Shown in pieces: positions 61,979-64,000 of a stretch of 64,000 bases of DNA (position 1 is its first letter; every line of letters begins with the position of its first letter). The notes under the pieces were generated by a model, which made no database searches, was not told where the DNA came from, and worked only from the letters and a program-made list of their open reading frames with translations. The stretch covers positions 124,001-188,000 of the forward strand of contig NZ_CP106736.1 in the NCBI RefSeq assembly GCF_030035605.1. The letters run 5' to 3'. Both the position numbers and the translations under genes were made by a program. This stretch comes from Silvimonas soli. Its GTDB lineage: Bacteria > Pseudomonadota > Gammaproteobacteria > Burkholderiales > Chitinibacteraceae.

Positions 61979-63172
61979 ATGAATGCCCGTTCCGCTCTTA
62001 AACCGTCTGCGCTGTGCATGTTGCTCGTTGCCGCAGCTCTGACTGCCTGCCAGAAAACCGAAACCCCTGCGCCTGCTGCCGAGGCGTCTGCCCCAGCATC
62101 GGCAGTGGCCGCAGCGCCTGCCAAACCAGCTGAAATTACGGTAACGATTACCGATGCAGGCTGCGATCCCGCCAACCTGACTGTGCCTGCTGGCAAAAGC
62201 ACATTCAAGATTATCAATAACAGCAAGCAAGCCGTTGAGTGGGAAATCCTCAAGGGCGTGATGGTGGTGGAAGAGCGCGAGAACATTGCACCAGGCTTTA
62301 CCCAAAGCTTGACGGGCGATCTGGAAGCCGGTGATTACGACATCACTTGCGGCTTGTTGACTAACCCCAAGGGCAAGCTGACCGTAACACCAAACGGCAC
62401 CCAGGCCGCATCCACCACGCACCCGTCGGTAGATCAGCTGGCTGGTCCGCTTGCTGACTACAAAGCGTATGTAACTGCCGAAGTCACGGCGCTGACCGAA
62501 GCCACGACCAAGTTCGTGGCCGCAGTTAACGCTGGCAAGCTGAAAGAAGCCCAGGCGCTGTATGCACCGACCCGCGCCCATTACGAGCGTATCGAACCGA
62601 TTGCCGAACTGTTCAGCGATCTGGATAAATCCATGGATTCGCGTGCTGACGATTACAAGCAAAAAGAAGCTGATCCAGGCTTTACGGGTTTCCACCGTAT
62701 TGAATACACACTGTTCGAGAAAAAATCGACCAAAGACCTGAAACCGATTGCCGACAAACTGCTGGCCGACACCCAGGAACTGCAAAAGCGTGTTGAAACG
62801 CTGGCCTTCCCGCCCAAGAAGCTGGTGGGTGGCGCGGCAGAACTGATCGAAGAAGTCGCCAAGACCAAGATCAGCGGTGAAGAGGATCGTTACAGCCATA
62901 CTGATCTGTGGGACTTCCAGGCCAATGTAGACGGCGCGAAGAAGATTTATGACCTGCTGCGCCCATTGGTCGACAAGGCAGACCCGTCACTGTCGCCTAA
63001 AATCGACGACAACTTCAAGCAGGTGGACGATTTGCTGGCCAAGTACCGTAAAGGTGACGGTTTCGAGAGCTACGAAAAGGTCAGCGAAGCCGACCGCACA
63101 GCACTCAAAGGCCCGATTACCGCTTTGGCTGAAGACCTCTCCAAGCTGCGCGGCACGCTCGGTCTGGATTGA
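61979..63172 (+). CDS. efeO: EfeO-type iron-binding lipoprotein (cupredoxin + M75)
   Basis: The 397-residue protein starts with a lipoprotein signal peptide (lipobox LTAC, Cys24), an Ala/Pro-rich linker, and an N-terminal cupredoxin domain (about residues 47-135: 'FKIINNSKQAVEWEILKG', 'YDITCGLLTNPKGKLTV'). The C-terminal M75/imelysin domain carries the HxxE motif in 'RAHYERIEPIAELF'. It binds iron for EfeU. E. coli EfeO is soluble; here it is a probable lipoprotein. It is downstream of the Fur-controlled efeU, and efeB follows 169 bases later. Confidence 0.92.
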   Translation: MNARSALKPSALCMLLVAAALTACQKTETPAPAAEASAPASAVAAAPAKPAEITVTITDAGCDPANLTVPAGKSTFKIINNSKQAVEWEILKGVMVVEERENIAPGFTQSLTGDLEAGDYDITCGLLTNPKGKLTVTPNGTQAASTTHPSVDQLAGPLADYKAYVTAEVTALTEATTKFVAAVNAGKLKEAQALYAPTRAHYERIEPIAELFSDLDKSMDSRADDYKQKEADPGFTGFHRIEYTLFEKKSTKDLKPIADKLLADTQELQKRVETLAFPPKKLVGGAAELIEEVAKTKISGEEDRYSHTDLWDFQANVDGAKKIYDLLRPLVDKADPSLSPKIDDNFKQVDDLLAKYRKGDGFESYEKVSEADRTALKGPITALAEDLSKLRGTLGLD

Positions 63173-63341
63173 TCGCCAGTTATTGATATGACCCGGGCCG
63201 TTTCGGCGGCCCGCCCTGCCCGGCCCGTTTTGCCTCGCTTTCCGCTCACGGAAAAAACGGCAAAATATCGCCGGGTTTGTGCCGTTCCAGGCTTGTCTAG
63301 CGGCCTGCTTTAGAATCACCTGAAACACGAGATGCACGATC

Positions 63342-64000
63342 ATGAATGACCAGAAACCCCTCCCGCCAGACGCCATTGCCGCTGCCGACGCCAAACCGGC
63401 GTCACCTTCCCGTCGCCGACTGCTGTTTGGTCTTGGCGCAGGTGGCGGCGCAGCGGCGCTGGGTGGGCTTGCAGGGGCTGCGGTAACGTTGAACCGGAAA
63501 CAACCGGAAACAACCAACGAACACCAGCCGTTCTTTGGCGAGCATCAGGCAGGGATCATCACGCCGCAACCGGCGGCAGCATTGGTGGTGTCATTCGATA
63601 TTCTGGCGCGCAATAAAGCTGAACTGGAACGATTGCTGCGCCTGTTGACTGACCGGGTGGATTTTCTCGCGCGCGGCGGCCCCGCCCCGGAACTGGACCC
63701 GCGCCTGCCGCCGCCCGATAGCGGTTTATTGGGGCCGGATATTTTCCCCGACAACCTCACCATGACTGTGTCGCTGGGCGCAGCGGTGTTCGATCAGCGC
63801 TTTGGCCTGACTGCACACAAGCCGCTGCATCTGGTCGAAATGGATCAATTTCCCAATGACCAGCTCGACAACGAACTGTGTCATGGCGATTTGCTGCTGC
63901 AGATTTGCTCCAACACCGCAGAGACCAACATCCACGCGCTGCGTGACATTGTGAAACACACGCCAGACCTGCTGGCCGTGCGCTGGAAAATGGACGGATT
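63342..64000 (+). CDS. efeB: EfeB, Dyp-type heme peroxidase (3' end cut by window)
   Basis: The visible 219 residues start MNDQKPLPPDAIAAADAKPA and contain a Tat signal 'SRRRLLFGLGAGGGAAALGG' (twin Arg near residue 27). The Dyp peroxidase region follows: 'HQAGIITPQPAAALVVSFDI', 'GLTAHKPLHLVEMDQFPND' and 'CHGDLLLQICSNTAETNIHA'. EfeB is exported folded by Tat and oxidises Fe(II) or releases iron for EfeU/EfeO. The heme ligand His lies beyond the window. The order efeU-efeO-efeB is complete. Confidence 0.94.
   Translation, partial: MNDQKPLPPDAIAAADAKPASPSRRRLLFGLGAGGGAAALGGLAGAAVTLNRKQPETTNEHQPFFGEHQAGIITPQPAAALVVSFDILARNKAELERLLRLLTDRVDFLARGGPAPELDPRLPPPDSGLLGPDIFPDNLTMTVSLGAAVFDQRFGLTAHKPLHLVEMDQFPNDQLDNELCHGDLLLQICSNTAETNIHALRDIVKHTPDLLAVRWKMDG

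Noticed and set aside
1..64000. tRNA genes, rRNA genes, CRISPR arrays and insertion sequences
   Set aside because: No cloverleaf, rRNA core, repeat-spacer pattern or transposase was recognised by reading; a tRNAscan or ISfinder search was not possible.

Overview
The window looks like a chromosomal segment of a Gram-negative betaproteobacterium, most likely of the order Neisseriales. This rests on gene content and order only: ribF-ileS-lspA-ispH, the cbb3 oxidase genes with ccoI/ccoS upstream, surE-pcm-nlpD-rpoS, a type II QueF, dapC-dapD, and a type VI secretion system (T6SS) with a divergently placed tssK. The family and genus cannot be fixed by eye.

Region 1 (1-19.9 kb) is a T6SS cluster with an effector cassette inserted into it. 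tssK (partial) runs leftward; tssB, tssC, vgrG, the effector cassette, tssM, tssA, tssF, tssG, tssJ and tssE run rightward. The cluster is damaged. A segment of about 1.1 kb (about 2738-3834) is inverted, so tssC and vgrG are each split between opposite strands. Sequence is also missing at both joints, and a third joint near 4090 fuses a VgrG DUF2345 stub to the back half of a DUF4123 chaperone. The cassette between vgrG and tssM holds an AT-rich ankyrin membrane protein, a DUF3304-like lipoprotein, a DUF2235 (Tle1-like) lipase effector and a PAAR tip protein. hcp, clpV (tssH) and tssL are not in the window.

Region 2 (20-27.8 kb) is housekeeping: rmuC, a lone flgA that may be leaderless, and the operon ribF-ileS-lspA-ispH behind a recognisable promoter.

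Region 3 (27.9-36.9 kb) is a respiratory block for the high-affinity cbb3 oxidase. The copper ATPase ccoI and ccoS precede ccoNOQP, which has an FNR-type box upstream. ccoG follows, then two FixH-like genes that converge on a shared terminator.

Region 4 (36.9-46.4 kb) carries uppP, dusC, an atypical lexA with two GAAC-N4-GTTC operators, a Nudix remnant directly behind lexA, queF, msrA, dapC, dapD and a large M16 peptidase.

Region 5 (46.6-58.8 kb) carries surE-pcm-nlpD-rpoS, apaG, rpe-gph, folA, a divergent SDR/AraC pair, a YecA/SEC-C protein, serB, a CSS-motif EAL phosphodiesterase and a SUI1/YciH protein.

Region 6 (58.8-64 kb) is an EamA exporter, then metal handling: a DUF2946 protein and a PCu(A)C copper chaperone, then a Fur-box-preceded efeUOB ferrous iron system, with efeB cut by the window end. 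Copper delivery (CcoI, CcoG, PCu(A)C) and the cbb3 oxidase form one functional theme across the window. No rRNA, tRNA, CRISPR array or insertion sequence was recognised.
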